Assembly: GCA_030747075.1 (NCBI GenBank)
Contig: JASLLL010000022.1
Span: 1 to 46,355, forward strand
Origin: Gemmatimonadota bacterium
Lineage (GTDB): Bacteria; ARS69
Length of the DNA stretch: 46,355 nucleotides
Direction: 5' to 3'
Part shown: in pieces, positions 23,691 to 33,167 of the stretch
How positions within the stretch are numbered: position 1 is the stretch's first letter
Layout: each line of letters starts with the position of its first letter
The notes under the pieces: generated by a model
What the model was told of the DNA's origin: nothing
The model's input: the letters and a program-made list of their open reading frames with translations, nothing else
Database searches by the model: none
Program-made: the position numbers and the translations under genes

Positions 23691-25216
23691 CGGTAGAGGG
23701 CCTTGACGCGTCCCCAGCTGGCCGGAGCGAGGGAGGTCGTCCCGCAGGCGTCGGCGGCGTCGTGGGCTCCCATGTCCGAACCGTCGAGTCCTGCGCCCAG
23801 ACACGGAGAAGACGCGGCGAGCGCCAGGTCTGCAGGGAGCGCGGAGGCATCGCAATACTCGGGGTCCGCGCGGATGTTCCCGGCAATCCCCGTTCGGTCT
23901 TCGCAGGTGCCCCCGTATCCATCGTCCGGGTTGGCGGGGTCGTTGTAGACATCGTTGTAGTGGAACACGGGATTCGCGGAAGCACCCCCGCAGGAGAATC
24001 CGGCGCCTGCGAGCGTCCCGGCGATGATGTTGTTTCGAATGGTCCCGATGGACTGCCCGGTGACATGGATCCCGCCGCCGGTGCCGACAGTGGTGTTTGC
24101 CGAGAAAGAGTTGTCCTCCACGGAGTAGAAGGCAAAGCTCCCCGTGGACGGCCCCTCCAGGAGGAGCCCGCCTCCGTTGGCTGCCGAGTTTCCGGCGATG
24201 TCCGTTCCGCGGACTTCGTCCGCCATGCTGTAGGCCAGGTGAATCCCGCCGCCGTCGCCCGTGGCGGTATTGTTCAGGATGGACCCGTTCAGGAAGCGAT
24301 TGGATCCATCGGTAGAGGCCAGACCTCCGCCGTTGATGCCCGCCGTGTTCCCATCGAGAATGCAGTGCTGATGAACGCTGGTTCCGCCATCCAGATAGAT
24401 CCCGCCCCCATTCTCGGTGGCCTGATTCGCCGTGATCTCGTTCCACCATCCGGCCAGCCCTGTATCCATCAGCATGATTCCGCCGCCGTGCCGCCCGGAG
24501 AAGTTCCCGTCCACGAGGTTCCGCTCGAAGAGAATGGCGGATCGGGAGAAGAACCCGCCCCCGCCGGATATGGTGGAAGCGGCGGAAGGGTCTGCCGAGT
24601 TGGAGAGGATGGAGCAGTCGGAGACGACCGCGTCCTCTGAGTCGATTGCGACGGAGATGCCTCCTCCGCGAAGGCCGGCGATGTTGTCCTGGATGGTGCA
24701 CTGGGTCACGCGTGCCGCAGAGCCGGAGATCTGGATGCCGCCGCCGTTCTGGCTGGCGTAGTTGTCGCGGACGATGCAGAGCGAAATCTCCAGCGCAGTT
24801 CCCGTGCCGCAAAAGATGCCGCCGCCCAGGACCGTGTCGCCTCCGGTGATGGTGAAACCCTCCAGCCGTGTGGCCGCTCCGGCGGTGCCAGCCTCCACGA
24901 CGCTGCCGGTTGTGCTGTCCGGGAGCTGGATCACGGTCTCATGCGAGGAAGGATCGAAGGAGGTGAAGGTGGCGTCATAGCCCCCCCGAAGCACCACGCC
25001 GTCGACCAGGAATATCTGTTCCTCGTAAGGAGACCCGGCGTCGGAGACATGAACTTCGTCCCCCGGAGTCGCTGCGGCCAAGGCCGTCGAGATGGACGAG
25101 TGATGGTCGGGGACCAGGATGACCGCCGCGGACGACGGCAGCGCGACGGAGAGCAGCAGACAGAGCGCGCCGCAGAGCAAACGGGGGTCTCCAGTGACAC
25201 AGCGACGGAGGGCCAT
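23687..25216 (-). CDS. Secreted right-handed beta-helix (polymorphic repeat) surface protein
   Basis: 509 residues from ATG 25216, which has GGGAGG about ten bases upstream; the frame runs to 25261 without a ribosome site. The signal peptide ends SVALPSSA. The mature part opens with the PSSISTALAAATPGDEVHV-like cap typical of pectin-lyase-fold proteins. Many turns follow of the form 'NxA..GGGI.....' (NGGGIQISG, LRGGGISV, RHGGGIMLM, ENGGGIYLDGG, GINGGGLAS), as in polymorphic outer-membrane/right-handed beta-helix repeats. The last segment (GLDGSDMGAHDAADACG) resembles the common end cap of this family. No catalytic motif is evident; surface binding or adhesion is an inference. Confidence 0.8.
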   Translation of the reverse strand: MALRRCVTGDPRLLCGALCLLLSVALPSSAAVILVPDHHSSISTALAAATPGDEVHVSDAGSPYEEQIFLVDGVVLRGGYDATFTSFDPSSHETVIQLPDSTTGSVVEAGTAGAATRLEGFTITGGDTVLGGGIFCGTGTALEISLCIVRDNYASQNGGGIQISGSAARVTQCTIQDNIAGLRGGGISVAIDSEDAVVSDCSILSNSADPSAASTISGGGGFFSRSAILFERNLVDGNFSGRHGGGIMLMDTGLAGWWNEITANQATENGGGIYLDGGTSVHQHCILDGNTAGINGGGLASTDGSNRFLNGSILNNTATGDGGGIHLAYSMADEVRGTDIAGNSAANGGGLLLEGPSTGSFAFYSVEDNSFSANTTVGTGGGIHVTGQSIGTIRNNIIAGTLAGAGFSCGGASANPVFHYNDVYNDPANPDDGYGGTCEDRTGIAGNIRADPEYCDASALPADLALAASSPCLGAGLDGSDMGAHDAADACGTTSLAPASWGRVKALYR

Positions 25217-25498
25217 CAGTCTCAACCTCCCTGACGAGCGGATCTCGAAAAGAGTGTCCAAGGTGGCTCACCTTGATGGAATCGTAGCAAGCGTCCCCCG
25301 AAGCGACAACGGGCATTCTCCGGAGTTGTCGAGTGACGAAATCTCTCGATCGTAGTGAAGAATCGGCCGATTCCCTTCAGGGGCCGCAGTCTGAGGGTGT
25401 GCCTTCAGTCTGGCGCACCGGAAGACATCCGGGCTACGATTCCCCGCGTACTTCGCTCGTCGGGGGAAGTGCGTGACACACCCACCGGGAGGGCTGCG

Positions 25499-26512
25499 TT
25501 GATCCAGGTCGGCGTTGTGGGATTCGGATACTGGGGGCCGAACTTCGCTCGGGTCTTTCACTCGCTGTCCGGCTGCGATCTGGTCGGAATCTGCGACACC
25601 CGGCCGGAAGCGAGGGCCTCCGCCGAGAAGCTCTATCCCGGCGTTTCGGTCGTTCCGGATCTGGATGATCTGTTGGAGATGGGAATCGATGCCGCAGTCG
25701 TCGCCACGCCCGCGTCGACACACTGCGAAGTGGCGGGCCGCCTCCTCGACGAAGGCGTGGATGTCCTCGTGGAGAAGCCGCTGGCGATGTCTGTGGCGGA
25801 GGGCCGGCTTCTTCGTACGAAAGCGGAGACCCATCGTCGGGTTCTCATGGTCGGGCACCTGCTGGAGTACCATCCGGGCCTCGTGGCCTTTCGGGACACC
25901 GTCCGATCCGGGGAACTCGGAGACCTGTACTACCTCTACTGCACGCGTTTGAATCTCGGGAAGGTCCGCGCCGCGGAGAGCGCGCTGTGGGATCTTGCCC
26001 CGCACGATGTCTCCATCATTCGCTTCCTGACCGACGCCAGGCCGATCTCCGTCTCCGCGCAGGGAGGGTCCTATCTTCGGCCGGGGCTGGAGGATGTCGT
26101 GTTTGCGACCATCCGTTTCGAAGGGGGGATTGTCGCGCACCTGCATGTGAGCTGGCTTGACCCGCACAAGGTCCGGCGCATCACGGTGGTCGGGAGCCGC
26201 CGGATGGCGGTCTTCGATGACATGGAACCCTCCGAGAAGGTGCGCATCATCGACAAGGGGATCGACACTACCGAGTACTACGAGAGCTTCCAGGACGCCA
26301 TCACCGAGCGCGTGGGGGATGTGCGCATTCCGCCGGTTCCGACCGGAGAACCGCTGAAGTTCGAGGCGCTGCACTTTCTCGATTGCGTGCTGGACCGGTC
26401 GAAGCCCCGCACGGACGCTGACAATGGCCTCCGGGTGCTGGAAGTGCTGGAGGGAATCGAGCGGTCGATCGCGAACGACGGGTCGGCGTCGGCGATCGGG
26501 GGGGACGCATGA
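25499..26512 (+). CDS. Gfo/Idh/MocA-family NAD(P)-dependent sugar oxidoreductase
   Basis: 337 residues from TTG 25499, with GGGAGGG at 25487-25493. This start puts the first beta-strand ([16 protein letters not shown], a Rossmann GxGxxG variant) at the N-terminus, as usual for the family; the frame extends to 25355. The hallmark EKPLA motif is at about residue 95 and a catalytic-region DLAPHDVSI motif is in the second domain. The size matches WbpB/WlbA-type UDP-sugar 3-dehydrogenases. Its stop overlaps the next start (ATGA) and the next gene is an acyltransferase of the WbpD/WlbB kind. Together with the DegT aminotransferase nearby, this suggests synthesis of an N-acylated 3-amino sugar for a surface glycan. 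Confidence 0.88.
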   Translation: MIQVGVVGFGYWGPNFARVFHSLSGCDLVGICDTRPEARASAEKLYPGVSVVPDLDDLLEMGIDAAVVATPASTHCEVAGRLLDEGVDVLVEKPLAMSVAEGRLLRTKAETHRRVLMVGHLLEYHPGLVAFRDTVRSGELGDLYYLYCTRLNLGKVRAAESALWDLAPHDVSIIRFLTDARPISVSAQGGSYLRPGLEDVVFATIRFEGGIVAHLHVSWLDPHKVRRITVVGSRRMAVFDDMEPSEKVRIIDKGIDTTEYYESFQDAITERVGDVRIPPVPTGEPLKFEALHFLDCVLDRSKPRTDADNGLRVLEVLEGIERSIANDGSASAIGGDA

Positions 26513-27126
26513 GCGACGGCTACATTCACCACACGGCGGAAGTGGATCCCAGCGCGATCATCGGTGCGGGAACCTGCGTCTGGAACAATGTGCAGATTCG
26601 CGAGAACGCACGCATCGGCACGGGGTGCGTGGTGAGCAAGAGCGTGTATGTGGATCATACCGTGGAGATCGGCGACAATGTGAAGATCCAGAACGGGGTG
26701 TCCATCTATCACGGGGTCACCATTGAAGACGATGTCTTCCTCGGGCCGCATATGACCTTCACCAACGATCTCTACCCCCGCGCATTCGACGCCGAGTGGC
26801 ATGTGGTGCGAACCCTCGTACGGAAGGGTGCCTCCATCGGGGCGAATGTCGTCGTCGTGTGTGGCGTGACGGTCGGTTCGTACTGCATGGTGGGCGCGGG
26901 CGCTGTCGTCACCAGGGATGTGCCGGACCACGCGCTGGTGCTGGGGAACCCCGGCCGAATCGTGGGATTCGTCTCGGTCATGGGGCGCCGTGTGGCGGAA
27001 GTGTCCCGCGAAGAAGGGATGGTGGTCGCCCGGGCCGCCGAGACCGGCGAAGAGGTTCGCATTCCCGAAGGCCTGTGGGACGGCGCACACCAGCCGATGT
27101 CTTCTTCTCCTCCTCACGGATCCTGA
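26509..27126 (+). CDS. Left-handed beta-helix N-acyltransferase (WbpD/WlbB-like)
   Basis: 205 residues. Hexapeptide repeats of the left-handed beta-helix run through about 8-160 ([70 protein letters not shown]). A loop with FTNDLYPRA follows the coil that carries the catalytic region in WbpD-type UDP-sugar acetyltransferases, and a '[10 protein letters not shown]' end strand is present. The expected reaction is acetyl transfer from acetyl-CoA to the amino group of a nucleotide-linked amino sugar. It is coupled to the oxidoreductase by an ATGA overlap and lies seven bases before the formyltransferase-like gene. Confidence 0.88.
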   Translation: MSDGYIHHTAEVDPSAIIGAGTCVWNNVQIRENARIGTGCVVSKSVYVDHTVEIGDNVKIQNGVSIYHGVTIEDDVFLGPHMTFTNDLYPRAFDAEWHVVRTLVRKGASIGANVVVVCGVTVGSYCMVGAGAVVTRDVPDHALVLGNPGRIVGFVSVMGRRVAEVSREEGMVVARAAETGEEVRIPEGLWDGAHQPMSSSPPHGS

Positions 27127-27133
27127 GCGGGCT

Positions 27134-28048
27134 GTGCGGGTTGTCTTCCTCGGGAGTCAGGAGATCGGGGAGGCGTGCCTGCGGGTCATCCTCCGGGGTG
27201 GCGATGAAGTGGTCGGCGTCGGGACTTTCGAACCGGCTGCGCACGAAGCCTGGACCGATGGCGTGGCGGGGCTTGCGCGGGAACACGGGTTGCACCGTAT
27301 CCGCGGCCGACGCTTTCGCACTGCCGCGGCCATTCGCGAACTGCAAGACCTCAAGCCGGACATTCTCTTCGCAATCGGGTGGCGGTGGATTCTGCCGCCG
27401 GAAGTTCTGGCGATTCCGGCAAAGGGATGCCTCGGGATTCACGGCTCGCTTCTGCCGCGGCTTCGGGGATTTGCGCCGGTGAACTGGGCGCTCATACGCG
27501 GCGAAGCAGAGACCGGCCCGACACTCTTCTACTTTGACGAAGGCACCGACACGGGCGATGTGGTGGGGGCGCGCCCGTTTCCCATCACCGATACCGACGA
27601 TGCGGCCACTGTCCGCGCGAGGCTGGCCGAGGAGAGCGTGGCCTTGCTCGCGGAGCATCTGGACGGGCTTCGCGACGGGACGGCTCCGCGAACCGGGCAG
27701 GATCATTCGCGGGCTACCATTGCGCCGCGTCGCCGACCGGAAGACGGTCGCGTGGACTGGTCGGCCTCCCCGCAAACGGTGGTGAACTGGGTGCGCGGAC
27801 TGACTCGGCCCTACCCGGGAGCGTTCACCACGCTCGCCGGGGAAACGCTTCGCATCTGGAAGGTGGCCGAGGCGTTCGAATCGCTGGAACCGGGTGCCTT
27901 CCGGGTCGCGGCGGACGGAGCCGCGTACGCGGGTGTGTCCGGAGGGGCGGTTCGGATCGTGGACGCGACGCTGGGCGATGAAGATACTCGCGCAGAAAAG
28001 GAGCGTGCCTTTGGCGCGTTGTCCCGGGGTGGGCGATTCGAAAGCTAG
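27134..28048 (+). CDS. Methionyl-tRNA / sugar N-formyltransferase-family protein, catalytic Asn changed
   Basis: 304 residues from GTG 27134, giving the standard start 'RVVFLGSQEIGEACL'. The formyltransferase core is clear: IHGSLLPRLRGFAPVNWALIRGEAETG, then EGTDTGDVV, followed by a C-terminal OB-like subdomain (about 205-300). Compared with ArnA (NLHGSLLP...RADAG) the catalytic His and Asp are kept, but the triad Asn is Gly here (GIHG). It sits in a surface amino-sugar cluster, so a sugar N-formyltransferase-like role is more likely than tRNA formylation. The changed residue leaves the actual activity open. It is the last gene of the plus-strand cluster and its stop overlaps the stop of the convergent gene. 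Confidence 0.82.
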   Translation: MRVVFLGSQEIGEACLRVILRGGDEVVGVGTFEPAAHEAWTDGVAGLAREHGLHRIRGRRFRTAAAIRELQDLKPDILFAIGWRWILPPEVLAIPAKGCLGIHGSLLPRLRGFAPVNWALIRGEAETGPTLFYFDEGTDTGDVVGARPFPITDTDDAATVRARLAEESVALLAEHLDGLRDGTAPRTGQDHSRATIAPRRRPEDGRVDWSASPQTVVNWVRGLTRPYPGAFTTLAGETLRIWKVAEAFESLEPGAFRVAADGAAYAGVSGGAVRIVDATLGDEDTRAEKERAFGALSRGGRFES

Positions 28049-28992
28049 ATGCGCCAGGTCTCCCGCAGGAAGGGGAGGGCTCCCTGGCCTTCCTTGAACT
28101 GGCAGAGACCGGCGCTCAGTTCTCCGTCGATCGACGATGTGCCGAGGTCCAGCCAGTCCAGGCCGAGGTCTCGCGTCGCGGAGATCACCGACAGCCCCAG
28201 AAGGTGCATGCAGCCGTCGCTCGCGGGGGTGGCGGAGCGGGCGGGGTAGAAACTGAGCGCGGTCTTTGGTGAAGTGACGATGACCACATTCCCGCCCACC
28301 AGTTCGCCACCCGATTCCGCGACAAAGAGCAGAAAGTCCTCCGGGTGTCGCCCAAAGAGATCGGAGAGCTCTTCCAGCGTATGCGTGGGGCGTGAACTCT
28401 TGGCGCGGCGGTCGGCGTCCAGCAGTGCGTAGAACGCGGGGAGTTCACCCGCGCTCGCGCGCCGTACCGTTGTTCCCGCGCGGGTGGCCTTTCGTGCGGC
28501 ACGCCGGGTGGCTTCGCGAAGTCGTGGCGGATCTCCCGCGGAATTCAGCGGAACGATGTGCGTGACTTCTCGCGCGGTGATCACGGCTCCGCGTGCCCCG
28601 AGGGCGAAGCTGACCCAATCGCCCGCAGTCCTGTAGGGAGCCGGGGGAGCGCTGTACACGAGCGCTTGAAAACCGTGGTGCCGCGTGTACTCCATCAGGA
28701 GGTCCACCAGTTCCAGGTGCTCCCTCCCGGAGAGGGAGGGAGCACCTGCCCACCCTCCGAAACTCCCGCCGTAGGGCGTTCGAAGGAGGCGTCCGCCACC
28801 GTCTTCCGATTCCGCAAGGGAAATCACGGCCTGGATCTTGTCGCCCTGCATCGCCGCGAGGTGGTGCTCCTGAAATCTCTCCGGCGGGTGATAGCCGAGA
28901 AAGGAACGGCGGTGAAAGATCAACCCCCCGACCCGATCGACAAAGCCGTCCCAGGGCGCGGGATCGCGATCATTCCATGACACCAGTTGCAC
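28045..28992 (-). CDS. FemAB/GNAT-fold aminoacyl- or acyltransferase-like protein
   Basis: 315 residues from GTG 28992. A double GNAT-type layout is visible. The N-terminal half reads GGLIFHRRSFLGYHP...LAAMQGDKIQAVISLAES and RLLRTPYGGSFGG. The C-terminal half has a Lys/Arg-rich helix (REATRRAARKATRAG, typical of the FemAB linker) and DFLLFVAESGGELVGGNVVI, then LDLGTSSIDGE...GLCQFKEGQGA. This style is common in polysaccharide clusters, where such proteins transfer amino-acid or acyl groups to glycan or peptidoglycan precursors. The substrate is unknown. It is the last gene of the minus-strand glycan group, 59 bases after the carbamoyltransferase. Confidence 0.72.
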   Translation of the reverse strand: MQLVSWNDRDPAPWDGFVDRVGGLIFHRRSFLGYHPPERFQEHHLAAMQGDKIQAVISLAESEDGGGRLLRTPYGGSFGGWAGAPSLSGREHLELVDLLMEYTRHHGFQALVYSAPPAPYRTAGDWVSFALGARGAVITAREVTHIVPLNSAGDPPRLREATRRAARKATRAGTTVRRASAGELPAFYALLDADRRAKSSRPTHTLEELSDLFGRHPEDFLLFVAESGGELVGGNVVIVTSPKTALSFYPARSATPASDGCMHLLGLSVISATRDLGLDWLDLGTSSIDGELSAGLCQFKEGQGALPFLRETWRI

Positions 28993-29051
28993 GACAGATC
29001 TCCCGTTACGGTGCCGCTTCGCATGGCAGCGAATGGATTCTGAGGCACACG

Positions 29052-30788
29052 CTAACAGCCACCCGCGGAGGTGTCACGCGGCGGAAGTACACGGAGCACG
29101 CCCTGCTCTCCGTGAGTGGCCCCGGGGATCTCGACGAGATAGCTGCCCATGGCCGCGCGGTCGACACCCAGCCTTCGGCTGAATCGGTAGGCATCGCCGG
29201 GAGTGGCCGCCAGAGGTTCGCCGGGGAGTCGAAGTGGAGCGACCGCCAGGCAGGGCACGCCGGTGCGGTGTTCGTACTCCGCGAGGATCCGCATGAGGGC
29301 CGCATTGCTTCTTCCGGACGCGATCTGCGTTCTCACCGCACCGTCCGGTGCGACCAGATTCGGGCAGAGTTCGCGAAACCCCCTGCGGGCACGGAGTGGA
29401 AGCGGATGATGAGTGAGGTCATTTCGATCCAGTCCGTCCGGAGAGTGGAAGAGTGCGTCCAGATCCCCTTCCGGAACGAGTGCGTGGAAGCTCCCGGGGG
29501 GCAGCGGGTCTGGATTTCGCCGGGTTGCACTCCGCGCCTCGCGAAGAATGGCCCGGTTTCCGAGGCTCTCCGCACCGACTTCGGACGGGCCGAGGAAGCG
29601 TGAGACCGTCTTCCCGTGAGCCAGGAGTTTCGCGATCTGCTGTTCCATGTCGTCGGGTCGCTCGAATACGGCGGGCTCCCGTCGGAGTTCTTCGGCAATG
29701 AGGGAGTCATCGAAGAACGGTCCGGTGCAGGCATTCGCGATCCCGGGCGGGGGAGGGCGAAACGGCTGGGGCAGAGTCCCGGGGAGGCACGCGGTGAAGG
29801 CGGTGCCGAGCGCTATGCCCCCTCCTCCCAGCGCGACCGGAAGGTGAACGGTGGCTCCCCGTGCGGTCTCTACAACATGCCTGACCAGTGAAGGGAGTTC
29901 GAACAGGACGCCTCCCAGCACCACATGCCGATGTCCCGTCCGGGCAAGCCAGCGGGACGCATGAGCGGCCAGCGTTTCACCGGCCGCGGCAAGAACGCTG
30001 GCGGCCACATCTTCGGGCGAAGTGCGGCGGGGAACTCCGGCCAGGGGGCCGCCGAAGCGAAAGAGGGCTCGATGAGCGTGGTAGCGATCGTCCTCCAGAC
30101 AGAAGAGCGTGGAAAGCGAGTCCTTGTAGACCGGCGATCCGGCAGAGGCCATCTCCTCCAGAACCCGGCACCGATCCGCATTCGGAAGAAGGCCGAGGCG
30201 CGTGCAGGCACTTTCGAGGAGGGTATACAGCGAGTGAGTGCCACCCTGCCGGGAGAGCACCTCCACCCGGCCCGCCTCCACGGAAGCGACCGCGGACCAC
30301 CATCGGCCCGGCCAGCCGCGATCGAGCAGCAGCACCAGTGCGTCCGGGACTCCCGCCGAGTGGATGGCCCCGGCAGCGAGCGCATGCAGACGCTCGACGA
30401 AACGAATCGGGCAGCCGAATCCAAACTCCGAGCGGAGTGCTTCGTCCAGTCGGCGCCTTCGGGCGCGAGACACAGCGTCGCGAATCGGCCGGGAGAACCG
30501 CCCCGGGGCCGCGCGCTCCAGGGCGGACCATGCCGCCTGCACCGAGCCGTCGCTTCCGTCTGCGGCAAAGTGCGTGCCTGACCGGGGAGCGATGAGGACG
30601 GCGTCCATGTCGCCCCCGGACACGCCCGACGCGGCCAGCACCGACTGAATGGAGGCGCGTGGGAGTCCCGTGACGCCGTGGATTCTCCGGAGGCGGTCCT
30701 CTTCGAACACGGCCGGGGGATGCCCTTCGCGGAAGAGCGCGGCGGCGCCGGAGGGTCCGTCGTAAAGACCGAGCACGAGCCGATTCAC
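29052..30788 (-). CDS. Carbamoyltransferase, NodU/CmcH/TobZ family, divergent
   Basis: 578 residues, the usual family length. The N-terminal Kae1-like half begins 'LVLGLYDGPSGAAALFREG...FEEDRLRR' (the family's GxxDGHDASAAL...EERF...R). The C-terminal YrdC-like half holds FLGPSEVGAESLGNRAILREAR, corresponding to the family's 'GPMEWGPRALGNRSIL'. The metal-ligand HHxxHA segment is degenerate here (ERLHALAAGAIHSAG), and the GPMEW motif is altered to GPSEV. It should carbamoylate a hydroxyl on a glycan or natural product from carbamoyl phosphate, but the altered residues lower certainty about activity. The 156 bases before it (30789-30944) contain no gene and no clear terminator. Confidence 0.75.
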   Translation of the reverse strand: MNRLVLGLYDGPSGAAALFREGHPPAVFEEDRLRRIHGVTGLPRASIQSVLAASGVSGGDMDAVLIAPRSGTHFAADGSDGSVQAAWSALERAAPGRFSRPIRDAVSRARRRRLDEALRSEFGFGCPIRFVERLHALAAGAIHSAGVPDALVLLLDRGWPGRWWSAVASVEAGRVEVLSRQGGTHSLYTLLESACTRLGLLPNADRCRVLEEMASAGSPVYKDSLSTLFCLEDDRYHAHRALFRFGGPLAGVPRRTSPEDVAASVLAAAGETLAAHASRWLARTGHRHVVLGGVLFELPSLVRHVVETARGATVHLPVALGGGGIALGTAFTACLPGTLPQPFRPPPPGIANACTGPFFDDSLIAEELRREPAVFERPDDMEQQIAKLLAHGKTVSRFLGPSEVGAESLGNRAILREARSATRRNPDPLPPGSFHALVPEGDLDALFHSPDGLDRNDLTHHPLPLRARRGFRELCPNLVAPDGAVRTQIASGRSNAALMRILAEYEHRTGVPCLAVAPLRLPGEPLAATPGDAYRFSRRLGVDRAAMGSYLVEIPGATHGEQGVLRVLPPRDTSAGGC

Positions 30789-30944
30789 TCCAACCCCCGG
30801 GCCTGCCCGATCCCGCAGAGAAAGACGGGCTGACAGCTACTATCTGGGTGACACGCGGCCCCGCCCAACAGGGGAGACCCCGTGCCTGAGCGAGACGCGA
30901 AAGACGACCTAACCGACGAGTGTACAGGCTGTTAGCGATCCTGT

Positions 30945-32075
30945 CTACCAGATCGCATGAAGAGCGCGGATCACGCGGTCCTGATCCGGAACGGATAGCC
31001 CGTTGTAAAGAGGCAGCGCGACCGAGGCCTGTGCGGCGTGTTCGGCCTCGGGGAGTGCGGGGATCTGCGGAAAGAGGTCTGCGAAGTAGGGTTCCCGGTG
31101 AACGGCGAAGGTCCCGATCCGCGTGGAGATTCCCTGATCAGCGAGGGTTCCCATGAGCGCAGGAGCGTCCACGGGCGCGGGAGGATCCAGCACGACCACG
31201 AAGCTCTGGAAGCTGTGCCCTGCGTCCCCCGGCAGCGGCGGGAGGCGGAGTCCGGAGAGTCCGGCCAGCCCCTCGGCGTAGCGCTCGGCGAGTTCGCGTC
31301 TTTCCTTCAGGAAAGCGGGAAGACGGCTCAACTGCACGCGCCCGACCGCGGACTGGATGTCCGAGATGCGGTAGTTGTACCCCGGCCGTCCGAAGCGAGG
31401 CGCCGGAGGAGCGGAGCCCTCTTTCTGTCGCTCCTCCGCGGAGCGATCCGCACCGTGGTTCCGGAGGCTTCGGAGGAGATGAGCCGTGCTCTCGTCGTCG
31501 GTCGTGAGCATTCCCCCCTCGCCGGAGGTGAGAACCTTCCGGGCGTGGAAGGAAAAGCAGGCCACGCGACCCACCGATCCGGCCGGGCGGCCTTCGACCA
31601 TGGTGCCCACCGCGCACGCGGCATCTTCGATGAGGAAGAGGTCGTGCTCCCGGCAGAGGCTCTCCAGCGAACTCATGGGGCATGCGCACCCGAAGAGGTG
31701 GACGGCGATCACCGCCTTCGTACGGGGCGTGACGGCCGCTGCGGTCTTCTTTGCGTCGAGGTTCAGCGTAACGGGGTCGATGTCCACCGGAACGGGCGTG
31801 CCCCCGGCGTGAAGGACGGCATTGGCGGTCGCGGGGAATGTGTACGCGGGGAAGAGAACTTCATCGCCCGGGCCGATGCCTGCCGCCTCTACGGCCAGAT
31901 GCAGCGCAGTCGTGCAGGACGAGGTGGCCACCGCGTGCGACACCCCGACATATCCGGCGAACTCCCGCTCGAACGCCACCGTCTCCGGACCCTGCGCCAC
32001 CCACCCGGAACGAAGGACCGCGGCGACGGCGCGCTCTTCTTCCTCGCCGAAGCAGGGGCGTGCAACCGGGATCAC
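30945..32075 (-). CDS. DegT/DnrJ/EryC1/StrS-family sugar aminotransferase (PLP)
   Basis: 376 residues from GTG 32075, which overlaps the epimerase stop (GTGA) and gives the canonical N-terminus IPVARPCFGEEEE. The PLP-binding pattern is complete: TSSCTTALHLA phosphate loop, EDAACAVG Asp site, and the Schiff-base Lys in FSFHARKVLTSGEGG. The C-terminal 'FGRPGYNYRISDIQSAVG' is the family's substrate-loop motif. It transaminates a keto nucleotide sugar, fitting the oxidoreductase and acyltransferase 4-6 kb away in a 3-amino- or 4-amino-sugar pathway (WbpE/PseC/ArnB type). The upstream partner supplies the nucleotide sugar. Confidence 0.92.
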   Translation of the reverse strand: MIPVARPCFGEEEERAVAAVLRSGWVAQGPETVAFEREFAGYVGVSHAVATSSCTTALHLAVEAAGIGPGDEVLFPAYTFPATANAVLHAGGTPVPVDIDPVTLNLDAKKTAAAVTPRTKAVIAVHLFGCACPMSSLESLCREHDLFLIEDAACAVGTMVEGRPAGSVGRVACFSFHARKVLTSGEGGMLTTDDESTAHLLRSLRNHGADRSAEERQKEGSAPPAPRFGRPGYNYRISDIQSAVGRVQLSRLPAFLKERRELAERYAEGLAGLSGLRLPPLPGDAGHSFQSFVVVLDPPAPVDAPALMGTLADQGISTRIGTFAVHREPYFADLFPQIPALPEAEHAAQASVALPLYNGLSVPDQDRVIRALHAIW

Positions 32076-33037
32076 GGGGAACCGCCCGCCGCGGAGGCAT
32101 ACCACTTCCATGTGGATTCGAGGCCCTCTTCCAGCGAGGTCGGCGGACGGAAGCCCGTGACTTCGGCCAGGCGGTTGCCGTCTCCGATGTGATGGTCGAC
32201 ATCTGCGGTGCGGCGGTCTTCGCGGATCCACTCCCCGTCGAAACCCGCCACGCGGCAGAGAGTCTCCAGAAGTTCCAGAACGGATGTCTCGATGCCGGAT
32301 GCGAGATTGAACTCCTGCCCGCGCGCGTCCGGGCAGGCGGCGACAGTCAGGAGTCCGCGTGCCACATCCCGGACGAAGACGAAGTCCCGGCCCTGAGATC
32401 CGTCGCCGTGAAGGATCGGGGCCTTCCCCGCGAGGAGGCGTTCCATCGTCAGCGGGACAATGCCCGCGTATCGTCCGGTGTTCTGACGCGGCCCGTAGTT
32501 GTTGAACGGACGGACGATCCGAATGTCCAGATCGAAGGTGCGCGCGTAAGACTGGAGGATCAGATCCGCTCCCGCCTTTCCGGCGGCGTACGGGGTGGTG
32601 GGGTTTCTCGGGTGGTCCTCGGTCATGGGGCGTTCGCGTGCCGTGCCGAACACTTCGGACGAACTCGTGTGAAAGAGCCGTTCGTAGTGCCCCTTGCGAA
32701 GCAGTTCCCCCAGCGTCAGGGCGATGTCTGTATTGACGCGCGCGGCACCCGCCGGGTTGTCGAACGAGTACTCCAGGGCTTTCGTGGCAAGGTTGAAGAC
32801 ATCCTGAATCTCCTCGCGCTCGATGATTTCACGCATGGCGGGGAGGTCTTCGGCATTCTCATGGATGATGCAGAGCGCCCCGTCGGCGGCCTGCGCGTCC
32901 GCGAGGTTCTCCCGGGTCCCGAGAAAGAAGTTGTCGACCACGACCACTCGCGAGGCCCCGTCCGCAAGGAGAAGGTCCACGAGGTGGCTTCCGATGAAAC
33001 CGGCTCCCCCGGTCACGAGCACGCGTCGGTTGTTCAC
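32072..33037 (-). CDS. NAD-dependent sugar epimerase/dehydratase (extended SDR)
   Basis: 321 residues from GTG 33037 (G-rich site just upstream), giving 'NNRRVLVTGGAGFIGSHLVDLLL' with the GxxGxxG NAD motif. The catalytic YAAGK (YxxxK) follows HTSSSEVFG. The tail contains IRIVRPFNNYGPRQN and VFVRDVARGLL, as in dTDP-glucose 4,6-dehydratase and UDP-sugar epimerase relatives. The Glu in SSEVFG is the position that distinguishes 4,6-dehydratase-like members. It heads the minus-strand glycan group and is coupled to the aminotransferase by a GTGA overlap, consistent with making the keto sugar the aminotransferase uses. Confidence 0.9.
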   Translation of the reverse strand: MNNRRVLVTGGAGFIGSHLVDLLLADGASRVVVVDNFFLGTRENLADAQAADGALCIIHENAEDLPAMREIIEREEIQDVFNLATKALEYSFDNPAGAARVNTDIALTLGELLRKGHYERLFHTSSSEVFGTARERPMTEDHPRNPTTPYAAGKAGADLILQSYARTFDLDIRIVRPFNNYGPRQNTGRYAGIVPLTMERLLAGKAPILHGDGSQGRDFVFVRDVARGLLTVAACPDARGQEFNLASGIETSVLELLETLCRVAGFDGEWIREDRRTADVDHHIGDGNRLAEVTGFRPPTSLEEGLESTWKWYASAAGGSP

Positions 33038-33167
33038 GACTCCCCCCGCCTGGTTGGTGTGGCACTCGCGCCGAGAATAGCCCCAATCGACGCGACCGGG
33101 AAGACTCTCCCGGCTCTTGGCCCTCGGCAACCCCTCTGCTACGATGGCGCGTCCAATCGACTCGTTC

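Noticed and set aside
23691-24812. Extension of the sulfatase-like protein to a 1020-residue chain
   Set aside because: The extra N-terminus is low-complexity shadow coding opposite in frame to the beta-helix gene; GTG 23690 with a GTGA overlap gives a natural start.
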